A stretch of 64,000 bases of DNA from Roseibacillus persicicus (GTDB taxonomy: Bacteria > Verrucomicrobiota > Verrucomicrobiia > Verrucomicrobiales > Akkermansiaceae): the NCBI RefSeq assembly GCF_014651675.1, contig NZ_BMXI01000001.1, forward strand, positions 313,968 to 377,967, read 5' to 3'. The notes under the pieces were generated by a model that searched no databases, was not told the DNA's origin, and worked only from the letters and a program-made list of their open reading frames with translations. This document shows, piece after piece, positions 8,805 through 16,516 of the stretch. Each line of letters begins with the position of its first letter. Within the stretch, counting starts at the first letter, position 1. The translations under genes and the position numbers were made by a program.

Positions 8805-10115
8805 ATGTCCGCCATTCTTGCCCACGAAATCGAAAGTAGCCGCGACACCTTGCTCGCGATTGCCCCCGTGATGCCGAAGCGCACAAACTTGCAGCAAGAA
8901 ATTGCCGATGCTGAGGCGGCGCAAGAACGAGGATACTACCTGCCCGACGAAGACGAGCGCCTACGCGAGGTCTTTGCCCAATATCTGGAGGTCCGCACTG
9001 CCCTGCGCGGGGTGGTTGGCCGGATGGAGCCTTGGGTGGACATGGGAAGAAAACTGGAGCGACAAGAACAGTTGCGGGTCTTTATCGTGGGATTCACGGC
9101 GGCGTGCTTCCTGGTGCGTAGCGGATTGTTCATGATTGGGATGGCGGAAGGCCGCAAGGTCGTGCGTCGCAAGCTGGACGAGGCTGAGCCCCGATTCGGA
9201 ATCCCCCGCAAGGCCTTCACCCAAGTCTATCGCTTGCAGAGCTCGGTGCGCCGCATGTGGAAATTCCATGAAGCGTGGCAATTCTACGACCGCAACAAGC
9301 AAGAGATTCACGATCTGCACAACGATCCCGAACTCGGTGAAATCGTGACCCTGCTGGCGGCAGAGGAACCGTTTATGGAAACGCGGCGCCGCGAATACTG
9401 GAAGCACCGGATCCGCTACCGAATCCATTCCTTTCGCCGCCGTCACCGCACCGGCTTCGAGCAGACCATGTTTCAACTTTTCGAATTTGGCGGACGCACG
9501 GTCTCGGAGCTGCGGGATCCCACTGCGGGTCTTCGCCGGTTACCCAAACGCGCCCTCACCCAATGCGACTGCGCCTCCGAGCTGTTAGAACCCGGCGACA
9601 TTATCGTGACCCGCCATCGCGATGCCTTGAGCAATCTCTTCATGCCCGGCTTTTGGCCCCACGCGGCTCTTTTTGTGGGGAAACTGGGAAATGGCGAGGG
9701 AGAAGTGGTTGAGGCTCGCAAGGATGGCGTAAAACTGCGACCCCTCAACGAGACCCTCTCCGTCGACGCCTTCCTGGTCCTGCGGGGCAAGTTCGGCGCC
9801 AATATCCGGGAAGGAGCCGCGGAGCGAGCCTTTGGCCACGTTGGAAAGCTCTACGATTTCGCTTTCGACTTTCGTCAATCGCACCGGCTGGCCTGCACGG
9901 CCCTGATCTATCGGTGCTGGCACGGGCAAGCGGGGGTCGGCTTTACCTTGGGGGAAAAGGCCGGCCGTCTCTGTCTTTCCGCTGAAGACCTCATCCAACA
10001 AGCGCTCGCGAGCGAAAAGTTCGAGGTGGTGGGCTACTTTGGTCCCGATTGCGAAAAGCTGAGTGAAGGGCCTGCCGCAGCCGAACGGTTCTTGGCTGGA
10101 CCACCGCTGCAATAA
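8805..10115 (+). CDS. YiiX/YebB-like permuted papain-fold (NlpC/P60 superfamily) protein
   Basis: The 436-residue protein has two parts. Residues 1-255 are charged and mainly helical with a possible membrane-associated stretch around 92-113 (FIVGFTAACFLVRSGLFMIG). Residues 260-420 resemble the circularly permuted NlpC/P60 fold of YiiX/YebB. They show EPGDIIVTR, then WPHAALFVG with the likely catalytic H286, VVEARKDGV with E303, and RLACTALIYRCW with the likely nucleophile C364. In permuted papain-like families the histidine precedes the cysteine, as here. Members act as amidases or peptidases on wall peptides, lipids or proteins; the substrate cannot be told. It lies 100 bases after the E1-alpha-like gene and 69 bases before hemC, on the same strand. 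Confidence 0.7.
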   Translation: MSAILAHEIESSRDTLLAIAPVMPKRTNLQQEIADAEAAQERGYYLPDEDERLREVFAQYLEVRTALRGVVGRMEPWVDMGRKLERQEQLRVFIVGFTAACFLVRSGLFMIGMAEGRKVVRRKLDEAEPRFGIPRKAFTQVYRLQSSVRRMWKFHEAWQFYDRNKQEIHDLHNDPELGEIVTLLAAEEPFMETRRREYWKHRIRYRIHSFRRRHRTGFEQTMFQLFEFGGRTVSELRDPTAGLRRLPKRALTQCDCASELLEPGDIIVTRHRDALSNLFMPGFWPHAALFVGKLGNGEGEVVEARKDGVKLRPLNETLSVDAFLVLRGKFGANIREGAAERAFGHVGKLYDFAFDFRQSHRLACTALIYRCWHGQAGVGFTLGEKAGRLCLSAEDLIQQALASEKFEVVGYFGPDCEKLSEGPAAAERFLAGPPLQ

Positions 10116-10184
10116 GGTTCACAAAACCTTTGCCCTTGAGGCACTTGGCTTTCAACTTCCCACCTTTCCCCTTTTTTCCAAATC

Positions 10185-11108
10185 ATGTCCACTCACCTTA
10201 CCCTCGGCACACGGGGCAGCGCGCTGGCCCTTTGCCAAGCCGAGATGACCGAAACGGCCCTCGCGGGTCACTGCGACCTCACCCGCCAAGTCATCGTCAC
10301 CACCGGTGACAAGCGAACCGACGTACCACTTGCCGCCGTTGCGGCCGCATCGGGTGTGGTGGACAAAGGGGTTTTCATCAAGGAGCTGGAGGTAGCTCTG
10401 TTAGATGGTGAGATTGACTTTGCGGTTCACTCCCTCAAGGACGTGCCCACTATTCTGGAACCCGAATTCGAGGTCTGCGCGGTGCTTCCCCGGGCCCCAA
10501 CAGGCGACATCCTCATCACGCGGGGTCCCTCGCTGCTAGACTTACCCTCGGGTGCGACGATTGGCACCTCCTCGGTGCGTCGCAAGCTTCAGCTCCTGCA
10601 CCTGCGCCCGGACCTGAAGGTGGTGGACATTCGCGGCAATGTCCCTACTCGCTTGCAAAAGGTAGTCGACCAGCCCGAACTGGACGGCACGATTTTGGCG
10701 GAAGCGGGATTGGTGAGACTTGGATACAACACTCAAGGCGAGCTTCAGACAGAGAACGGCGATACCCTCACCGCGCATCTGTTAGACCGGGCTGAGTTTC
10801 TTCCCGCTGCGGGGCAAGGAGCGGTGGCGATGGAAATTCTCAAGAGCAACGAGACCGCGCGTGAGATTCTGGCCGCGATCAATCATGAGGAGACCATGAT
10901 TCGCATCACGGCGGAGAGACACTTTCTAGCCTTGCTGCAGGCTGGTTGTGATACCCCGGTGGGAGTGGACTCGCAGGTGGTAGATGGTCAGCTTCGTCTC
11001 TTCGCGAGAGTCTTTGAGGAAAATGGTAGCCATACCGAAGCCCGCGCTGAGGGCCCAGCGACTCAGGCTCTACAAGTGGCGCAGAGTCTTTTTGAGAGGT
11101 TGGCGTAA
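10185..11108 (+). CDS. hemC: Hydroxymethylbilane synthase (porphobilinogen deaminase)
   Basis: This enzyme polymerises four porphobilinogen molecules into hydroxymethylbilane in haem biosynthesis. The 307-residue length is standard. Signatures include LGTRGSALALCQAE at the N-terminus, the catalytic aspartate D86 in VHSLKDVP, TIGTSSVRRKLQL, VDIRGNVPTRLQK, PAAGQGA, and C255 in LLQAGCDTPVG, which would carry the dipyrromethane cofactor. All three domains are complete. Other haem genes (hemA, hemD, hemB) are not next to it. A stem with 9-bp arms (11150-11158 with 11170-11178) lies about 40 bases after the stop but has no T-run. Repeat elements follow. Confidence 0.95.
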   Translation: MSTHLTLGTRGSALALCQAEMTETALAGHCDLTRQVIVTTGDKRTDVPLAAVAAASGVVDKGVFIKELEVALLDGEIDFAVHSLKDVPTILEPEFEVCAVLPRAPTGDILITRGPSLLDLPSGATIGTSSVRRKLQLLHLRPDLKVVDIRGNVPTRLQKVVDQPELDGTILAEAGLVRLGYNTQGELQTENGDTLTAHLLDRAEFLPAAGQGAVAMEILKSNETAREILAAINHEETMIRITAERHFLALLQAGCDTPVGVDSQVVDGQLRLFARVFEENGSHTEARAEGPATQALQVAQSLFERLA

Positions 11109-11242
11109 GCGTAGGGTTGTTTTTGATATGCCCTGTCAAGGGCTTTGATGGGGGCACTGCCGGACCGCGAGTGCCCCCACTCGCCCCACCGAACCGTCCC
11201 CTCAATTTTTCGGGCCGATAAACGAGTCAGCAGCCTCCACCG

Positions 11243-11362
11243 GTAGGGCTGTTTTGATACAACAGCTGCGATGGTTTGGGGAAGGTCCCCGGGCCGTCGT
11301 TCGCGAGAGAACCGTTCGAACACCCCTGACCACTCGCGGACCTTTTGTCAAAAGGTCCCTAC
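11243..11362 (-). repeat. Palindromic intergenic repeat, part B, copy 3 (inverted, 120 bp)
   Basis: Reverse-complement copy of the 131-bp element. On the plus strand it reads GTAGGGCTGTTTTGATAC, a core with GAACCGTTCGAAC, then CCACTCGCGGACCTTTTGTC and AAAAGGTCCCTAC. It directly abuts an inverted part-A copy (11363-11533), mirroring the order at 7077-7375. Confidence 0.85.
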
Positions 11363-11533
11363 CGGAGAGCGTCGAGAGTGCGAGGGAAGGCTTTGGTTGA
11401 TTGGGCGTTTTTTCTCTCTGAATTCGTGGCGGTAGGGAGGACGAGCAAGCAAGCTTTGCTCGGTCCAGGGGGGGGGTTGAAGAACGAACCCATCCACCTC
11501 AGAGCGGCAGCAAGCGGCGCGCACTCCAGAAAG
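11363..11533 (-). repeat. Composite intergenic repeat, part A, copy 2 (inverted)
   Basis: Reverse complement of 7077-7244 with small differences, such as a longer C-run (a nine-G tract on the plus strand near 11470). Its position against part B is conserved, so the whole ~300-base A+B unit is present twice, in opposite orientation, about 4 kb apart. Confidence 0.8.
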
Positions 11534-11588
11534 TCGATCACTTCTTGCAGTCACCAAAGAGGCGGCGAGCGGTAAGGCTGCTTCGTCG

Positions 11589-11715
11589 GTAGGGCTGTTT
11601 TGCCAAAACAGCCGCGAATGTTCGGGGAAGGTCCCTAGGCTATCGCTCTTCGTCCGCGAGTGAACCGTTCGCGCACCCCAGAACACTCGCGGTCCCTTTA
11701 TCAAAGGGACCCTAC
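11589..11715 (-). repeat. Palindromic intergenic repeat, part B, copy 4 (inverted, 127 bp)
   Basis: Fourth copy of the part-B element, inverted: GTAGGGCTGTTTTGCC then AAAACAGCC, a core with GAACCGTTCGCG, ACACTCGCGG, then TCCCTTTATCAAAGGGA and the CCCTAC end. Paired changes in the last hairpin (CCTTTTGAC in other copies, CCCTTTATC here) keep the stem, which argues for selection on structure. It ends just before the stop codon of the convergent dehydrogenase gene. Confidence 0.85.
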
Positions 11716-11737
11716 CGGAGAACGTCTAACCGCTGCT

Positions 11738-12619
11738 TCAGTTTCCCCGGCCTTTGAAAGTCAGTTCGGCGATTCCGCTTTTGTCGAGTCCACCGAGGCC
11801 TTTGGCGACCATGGCGTCATATTGGGCGCGGGTGGCATTGTTGACGGGGAGATTCAGACCGGCCGCCACCGCGAGATCAGAAGCAATTCCAGAGTCCTTC
11901 GCAGCGTGCTCGGCAGAAAACCAGCAATCGTGATCACGAGCAACCATGTCTTCGGCGTCCGTTTCCAAGACCCGCGAGTTGGCTCCGGTCTGGGAAAAGA
12001 CTTCCCGCACCATCGCGAGGTCCAATCCCAAGGCCTCCGCCAATCCCAAGCCTTCCGCCAAGCCCGCGGTGTTGATGTTCATCACCATATTGACCAGGGC
12101 CTTCACCTCAGCAGCTTTCCCAATGGGACCGCAGTGACGCAGGTTGATGGACAGATCTTCCAAAAGCTTCTTGTTCGACTCAAAGACACTCTCCTCTCCC
12201 CCAATCATGAGGTAAAGGCTGCCTTCGCGAGCCTGGCTGATGCTTGAAGCCATGGCCGCTTCCAAGACCTCCGCCCCGGCTGCCTTGCCCGCTTCCGCCA
12301 CCTCGGCATGAATCCCGGGCGAGAGAGTCGCGCAATTGATAAAGGTCTTCCCATCGGCCCCCTCTAACAACCCGTCGGAACCAAGGAAGATCCCCCGCAT
12401 GGCATCGTCATTGGTCACCACCGTGAAAATAATATCGGCCGCCGCGGTCACCTCCGGCAGCGTCTCCGCTACCTTGGAACCCAGCTCTTCAGCGAGAGAC
12501 TCGGCTGCTTCACGATTCACATCATAGACGGCAGTCACGTCGTAGCCACAATCCAACTTCAGGTGTCGTGCCATATTCGCGCCCATGCGCCCCACTCCTA
12601 CAAATGCTACTGTTTTCAT
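11738..12619 (-). CDS. NAD(P)-dependent beta-hydroxyacid dehydrogenase (3-hydroxyisobutyrate dehydrogenase family)
   Basis: A 293-residue protein of the 6-phosphogluconate dehydrogenase/3-hydroxyisobutyrate dehydrogenase superfamily, which oxidises beta-hydroxyacids or reduces tartronate or succinic semialdehydes. The Rossmann motif is at the start (VAFVGVGRMGANMARHL, GxGxxG). A substrate segment (FINCATLSPGIHAEVA) and the catalytic-lysine helix (GKAAEVKALVNMVMNINTAG) follow, and the C-terminal helical domain is complete. The exact substrate (hydroxyisobutyrate, tartronate semialdehyde or other) cannot be fixed from sequence. The ATG at 12619 is chosen because it sits directly before the Rossmann strand. 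The gene is downstream of and co-directional with the small membrane protein gene, 19 bases apart. Confidence 0.85.
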   Translation of the reverse strand: MKTVAFVGVGRMGANMARHLKLDCGYDVTAVYDVNREAAESLAEELGSKVAETLPEVTAAADIIFTVVTNDDAMRGIFLGSDGLLEGADGKTFINCATLSPGIHAEVAEAGKAAGAEVLEAAMASSISQAREGSLYLMIGGEESVFESNKKLLEDLSINLRHCGPIGKAAEVKALVNMVMNINTAGLAEGLGLAEALGLDLAMVREVFSQTGANSRVLETDAEDMVARDHDCWFSAEHAAKDSGIASDLAVAAGLNLPVNNATRAQYDAMVAKGLGGLDKSGIAELTFKGRGN

Positions 12620-12638
12620 ATTCTGTATTGTTAAAAAT

Positions 12639-13043
12639 TTATCCCCAAAGATCAGGCTTCCACTTCTCGGGTTTGGGTCCCGGATTGCGCACCTTAGCTG
12701 ACCAAAGCAACCAAAAGACACCCCCTCCTCCCAAAAAGGCCACCGCCCAAGAGAACCATGTCCTCTCTTTTTCTATCCGCATGCGAATATACCGACTCTC
12801 GCCCTCTTCACGGTCGCTAATCAATTCAACTCGCAAGTTATCCTCAAATTTCCCCGGCTTCGCGTTCTGGGCTTTCGCATCGTATTCCACATACACCGAA
12901 TCACCACTGCGAATCCCTTCCACCGATCCCAGAAGGAAAAAGACCACCCAACCCGAAAGCAACAGAGTATTCAAAATCACTCCCACCCTCTCTCCGGCAC
13001 CGAGCTTTCTCGGCGCGTCCTTGGCTGGCCTTTCCTCCTTCAC
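12639..13043 (-). CDS. Small two-TM membrane protein, coupled to the XRE-MBL gene
   Basis: The 134-residue protein has two hydrophobic segments, around residues 20-42 (VGVILNTLLLSGWVVFFLLG) and 96-113 (SWAVAFLGGGGVFWLLW). They flank a ~50-residue loop containing GDSVYVEYDAKAQ and VELISDREEGESRYI, giving a hairpin topology with an exported loop. The architecture resembles DUF3592-type proteins, but the link is weak. Its start codon overlaps the stop of the upstream MBL gene by four bases (ATGA), so the two are translationally coupled. No specific function can be assigned. Confidence 0.7.
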   Translation of the reverse strand: MKEERPAKDAPRKLGAGERVGVILNTLLLSGWVVFFLLGSVEGIRSGDSVYVEYDAKAQNAKPGKFEDNLRVELISDREEGESRYIRMRIEKERTWFSWAVAFLGGGGVFWLLWSAKVRNPGPKPEKWKPDLWG

Positions 13044-13861
13044 TTCAACTCAGGAAAAAACGGATTGTGCGCCTTTTCTTCCGCCACCGAGGTCATCGGA
13101 CCATGACCAGGACAAATGATGGTGTCGTCTGCGAGAGTGAAAATCTCCTTCCGGTTGGTCTCCAGCGCGGCCTGATAGGAGACCACTCCGCCACCCATGG
13201 ATTGGGCGAAAATGGCATCGCCCACAATCGCCACCGGACGGTCCAAGCCGTCCACCACATAAGTCACCGAAGCCGGAGAATGCCCCCAAGTCAGGCGGGT
13301 GGACACCTTGAGAGCGCCAATGCGGAATTCCTGTCCTTCCAGAAAACGCTCGGCGTTCGGAGCCGGCTCTTTCCCCAAAGTATGGGCGGTGACCTTGCCC
13401 CAGCGCTTGATCTTGGACGCGGCCTTGATGTGGTCGCTATGGGTGTGGGTCAGGAAAAGCTGGGTGACATTGAGCCCGAGGGCCTGCACCAGCGAGTAGG
13501 CATCATCGACGTTGGTTCCGGTGTCGAACATCGCCGCTTCCATTGAGTCCGGATCCCAGACCAAGTAGGACGCCACGGTGTAGTCCTTGTGAGGAGTGAT
13601 GAACTGGCGCAAGCCTTCCATTTCGACGGTCTCCGGCTGCCAACTGCCTTGCGCCCGCTCCACGAGACTATCCGCATCCAGCCCCAATGAAGCCGCGATC
13701 CGGCGCAGGGGTTCCTCAAGTAATTCGCCTTCCTCCAGTTTCGCGATATCGTCCTCGGACACCTCGGTCAGCGAGGAAAGAATCTCCCGCGACATCCCCG
13801 TTCCCCGCATCGCCTTGCCGAGCACATCCTCAAAATTGTCTTCCAGTGGTATGATTGCCAT
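13040..13861 (-). CDS. XRE-like HTH fused to a metallo-beta-lactamase-fold hydrolase
   Basis: In this 273-residue protein, residues 10-70 look like a helix-turn-helix of the XRE/Cro type (FEDVLGKAMRGTGMSREILS, then LTEVSEDDIAKLEEGEL and LRRIAASLGLDADSL). Residues 90-265 are a metallo-beta-lactamase fold with a full metal site: H139-x-H141-x-D143-H144 (LTHTHSDH), H194 (WGHSPAS), D215 (VGDAIF) and H253 (CPGHGP). The site is glyoxalase-II-like, so hydrolysis of a thioester or related small molecule is likely. Such an HTH on an MBL enzyme could be a DNA-binding head making a metabolite-responsive regulator, or a non-DNA-binding helical cap. It is coupled to the membrane protein gene downstream by a 4-base overlap. 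Confidence 0.75.
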   Translation of the reverse strand: MAIIPLEDNFEDVLGKAMRGTGMSREILSSLTEVSEDDIAKLEEGELLEEPLRRIAASLGLDADSLVERAQGSWQPETVEMEGLRQFITPHKDYTVASYLVWDPDSMEAAMFDTGTNVDDAYSLVQALGLNVTQLFLTHTHSDHIKAASKIKRWGKVTAHTLGKEPAPNAERFLEGQEFRIGALKVSTRLTWGHSPASVTYVVDGLDRPVAIVGDAIFAQSMGGGVVSYQAALETNRKEIFTLADDTIICPGHGPMTSVAEEKAHNPFFPELK

Positions 13862-13916
13862 AAGCTGAAAAAAGGCTAACGCGAGAGACGACTTTGTCTA
13901 GAAGGAGCTCCCCTTT

Positions 13917-14312
13917 TTAGCCCTGATCGGAAGGCGCTCGCGATTCCTGCGCCTGAACCTCCTCGCTAGAAATCTCCTGCCGCTTCCCGCTCCACCGAAC
14001 AGAATCCAGTCCTTGGCGAAAGCTCGCTACGAGATAGAATCCCACGCCTCCGACTGCCATCAGCCCAATCGTCATAAGAGGCCAGCAGGCGAAGAAGGGG
14101 CCTTTGTAGTGATAGCCTGCCATTCGAATCTCCACCGCCCGGCTAGAAACCATGGCACCCACTGCGGAAACGAGGAACAAGACCGAGAAGAGCGCAACTC
14201 CGGCAAAAATCCACTCGATGACTATGCGAACAATCCGTTCCACATCGCCATGAAAACCAAGCTTCTGAGAAATATCGACCGAAATTAGCCGCTGACTTCG
14301 AATTGCCATCAT
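13917..14312 (-). CDS. Small membrane protein of unknown function
   Basis: A 131-residue protein with two clear hydrophobic segments, around residues 33-58 (WIFAGVALFSVLFLVSAVGA) and 73-97 (FFACWPLMTIGLMAVGGVGF). An N-terminal polar stretch and an acidic, glutamine-rich C-terminal tail flank them. No family is recognised. Its position 55 bases upstream of and co-directional with the XRE-MBL gene suggests a shared minus-strand transcript of four genes (this one, XRE-MBL, two-TM protein, dehydrogenase). The second Met of MMAIRS is an equally possible start. Confidence 0.6.
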   Translation of the reverse strand: MMAIRSQRLISVDISQKLGFHGDVERIVRIVIEWIFAGVALFSVLFLVSAVGAMVSSRAVEIRMAGYHYKGPFFACWPLMTIGLMAVGGVGFYLVASFRQGLDSVRWSGKRQEISSEEVQAQESRAPSDQG

Positions 14313-14405
14313 CGAAATTCAAGGTAGACTCCTTCGTCAACCCTGAGTTTCAAGACGAGCTAACGACTACCCACCTGACCAACCCCGAGCCCTCCCATCG
14401 CTCCG

Positions 14406-14951
14406 ATGAAAATTTCTTCCCGCGTCCTTCTCTTTTCCCTCACTCTCGCTAGCGCGTCGAATGCGGCGGTCATTGATGTCCTCGATGATTTATCGAACTT
14501 TGGGACTCCCCACTTTTCCAGCCTCAATCTGCTTCCCGGTGGCGAAATGTCATTCATTTCCGAGGCCGCCAGTGAGGATCGGGTCGTCAGTTGGATGAGG
14601 GATGGCTCCGTCCGATTGGGCCTGGACACCGAGTCCCTGGTGACCGTCGTCCCAACGGGGCAAGTGAATGCGGGGGAATGGGGCCTCTGGGCGGTCTACT
14701 TTGATGGAAATGCTTTCAACGACGAGGTCAATCTGCTGGGCTTCACCTCCTCGACCGCGACCGTCTCGTTCGACGTCAAGGCCTTCGCCCCGGCATCGGC
14801 AGACAGCTACTTTCTTCACTTTCGGGTCAAAGAAGCTGCGGGGGATGGCTTCACCTTCACCGAGATCCGAGCCGTTCCCGAGCCTGGCACGGCTTTTCTC
14901 GCCGGCTTGGCGCTATTTCCTCTTCTTCGCCGCAATCGCCGTCCGGCCTGA
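14406..14951 (+). CDS. PEP-CTERM sorting-domain protein, 181 aa
   Basis: An exported protein with a signal peptide (MKISSRVLLFSLTLASASNA) and a C-terminal PEP-CTERM signal made of VPEPGTAFLAGLALF, a short hydrophobic run and the basic end RRNRR. Such C-termini are recognised by exosortase (EpsH/XrtA-type) during export of surface or extracellular-matrix proteins. The central 120 residues form a beta-rich domain without recognised family. It is monocistronic as far as can be seen, divergent from the membrane protein gene at 13917. No exosortase gene is in this window. Confidence 0.85.
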   Translation: MKISSRVLLFSLTLASASNAAVIDVLDDLSNFGTPHFSSLNLLPGGEMSFISEAASEDRVVSWMRDGSVRLGLDTESLVTVVPTGQVNAGEWGLWAVYFDGNAFNDEVNLLGFTSSTATVSFDVKAFAPASADSYFLHFRVKEAAGDGFTFTEIRAVPEPGTAFLAGLALFPLLRRNRRPA

Positions 14952-15165
14952 GGAGGACATTCAGCGAGAGAAACCGCAATTCTCTTGCATAAGCCAAAAT
15001 GTCAACTAATAGGCGCTTGGCGTATTTTGCGTCACCTGACTCGTTCCGTTGAGTCGACCGCAGTCCTTCTTCTTCGATGATAGTAGGTTTTCGGATTTCA
15101 CCCAACCAATCATCGAACCTCGCCCACCTCTGCATTGCGGAGAGAAGACCGGGCCTTCGAACACT

Positions 15166-16476
15166 ATGTCTACCTTTCAAGAGCTGCCTTTGGCCGCACC
15201 CATTCAACGCGCGCTTTCCGAGCGCAACTACGTCACTCCATCGCCTATTCAGGCCCAATCCATTCCCATCCTTCTGAAAGGTCGTGATTTGCTGGGTTGT
15301 GCCCAGACTGGCACCGGCAAGACCGCAGCCTTTTCCCTCCCCATCCTGCAACTTCTCCATGATGAGCCCAAGCCTCTTCGCCGGCGGTCTCCCCGGGTTC
15401 TCGTGCTCACTCCCACCCGCGAACTCGCGACCCAGGTCGGCAAAAGCATGGAAACCTATGGGCAGTATCTCAACTTCAAGCACACCCTCATCTACGGAGG
15501 AGTCGGGCAAAATCCGCAAGTGCGCGCGATGCGCGACGGAGTGGACATTCTGGTCGCCTGCCCCGGACGGTTGCTGGACCTCATCAACCAGAACTACATC
15601 GACCTTTCACACGTGGAATTCTTCGTCCTCGACGAGGTCGACCGCATGCTCGACATGGGCTTCTTGCGCGATGTGCAGAAGATTGTGTCCGAGCTCCCCA
15701 AGCGTCGACAGTCGCTGTTCTTTTCCGCCACCCTGGCTCCGAACATCGTCAAACTAGCCCACAATATTCTAAACAATCCCGCTACAGTCACCATCGAGTC
15801 CAAGACCTCGACCGCCGACAACGTGGAACACTCAGTGGCCTTTCTCTCGAGTGAGAATAAGAAAAACCTCCTGCTTTCTCTTTTGGATGAACAGGGTGAA
15901 GGCGATCTCACCATCATCTTTTCCCGGACGAAACACGGTGCCAACAAGCTCGCCAAATTCATTACGCAAAACGGCTTCGAAGCCGAGGCGATCCACGGCA
16001 ACCGCTCCCAAGCCCAGCGTGACCGAACTCTAGACAAATTTCGCGCTGGCAAGTTGCCCGTGCTCGTGGCGACCGACGTCGCGGCCCGCGGCGTGGACGT
16101 CAAAGCCGTGACCCTCGTCATCAACTTCGACCTTCCCCAGGAGCCGGAAGCTTATGTCCACCGCATTGGTCGGACTGGTCGTGCTGATGCCAAGGGTCGT
16201 GCGGTTTCCTTCTGTGCGGAGGATGACTGTGCCCTTCTAACCGATGTTGAAAAGCTCATCAAACAGCGCATCGAGGTGAAGAAAGACCACGATTGGCACT
16301 GGGACAGCCTGGCTGGGAAACATGCCATCGGCAAAGGTGGCGGCACCCGGGCCAATGGTGGCGGAGGTCAACGGGGCGGCGGCCAGCGCGGTGGACGCGG
16401 AGGCCAAGGCGGAGGTGGTGGCGGCGGACGTCGCAATGCCCGAACCGCGAGCTCCGGCGGTCGACGCCGCCGTTAG
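15166..16476 (+). CDS. RhlE-type ATP-dependent RNA helicase (DEVD variant)
   Basis: A 436-residue DEAD-box-family helicase for RNA unwinding in ribosome assembly or RNA decay. Visible motifs are Q motif TPSPIQAQSIP, Walker A AQTGTGKT, PTRELA, GG, CPGRLLD, motif II DEVD at 156-159, SAT, TDVAARGVD and HRIGRTGR. The order and the MLDMGF sequence place it near RhlE. Motif II reads DEVD instead of DEAD; D-E-x-D is still sufficient for ATP hydrolysis in related helicases. The C-terminal ~55 residues are glycine/arginine-rich, a typical RNA-binding tail. The ATG at 15166 is preferred over an upstream in-frame start at 15049, whose added residues look non-coding. Confidence 0.92.
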   Translation: MSTFQELPLAAPIQRALSERNYVTPSPIQAQSIPILLKGRDLLGCAQTGTGKTAAFSLPILQLLHDEPKPLRRRSPRVLVLTPTRELATQVGKSMETYGQYLNFKHTLIYGGVGQNPQVRAMRDGVDILVACPGRLLDLINQNYIDLSHVEFFVLDEVDRMLDMGFLRDVQKIVSELPKRRQSLFFSATLAPNIVKLAHNILNNPATVTIESKTSTADNVEHSVAFLSSENKKNLLLSLLDEQGEGDLTIIFSRTKHGANKLAKFITQNGFEAEAIHGNRSQAQRDRTLDKFRAGKLPVLVATDVAARGVDVKAVTLVINFDLPQEPEAYVHRIGRTGRADAKGRAVSFCAEDDCALLTDVEKLIKQRIEVKKDHDWHWDSLAGKHAIGKGGGTRANGGGGQRGGGQRGGRGGQGGGGGGGRRNARTASSGGRRRR

Positions 16477-16516
16477 AAACGCATGCTCGCAAGCGACCCC
16501 CCGCCGACCTGACCAG

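Noticed and set aside
11150-11178. 9-bp stem after hemC as a terminator
   Set aside because: The stem is good but has an 11-base loop and no T-run; left unannotated.
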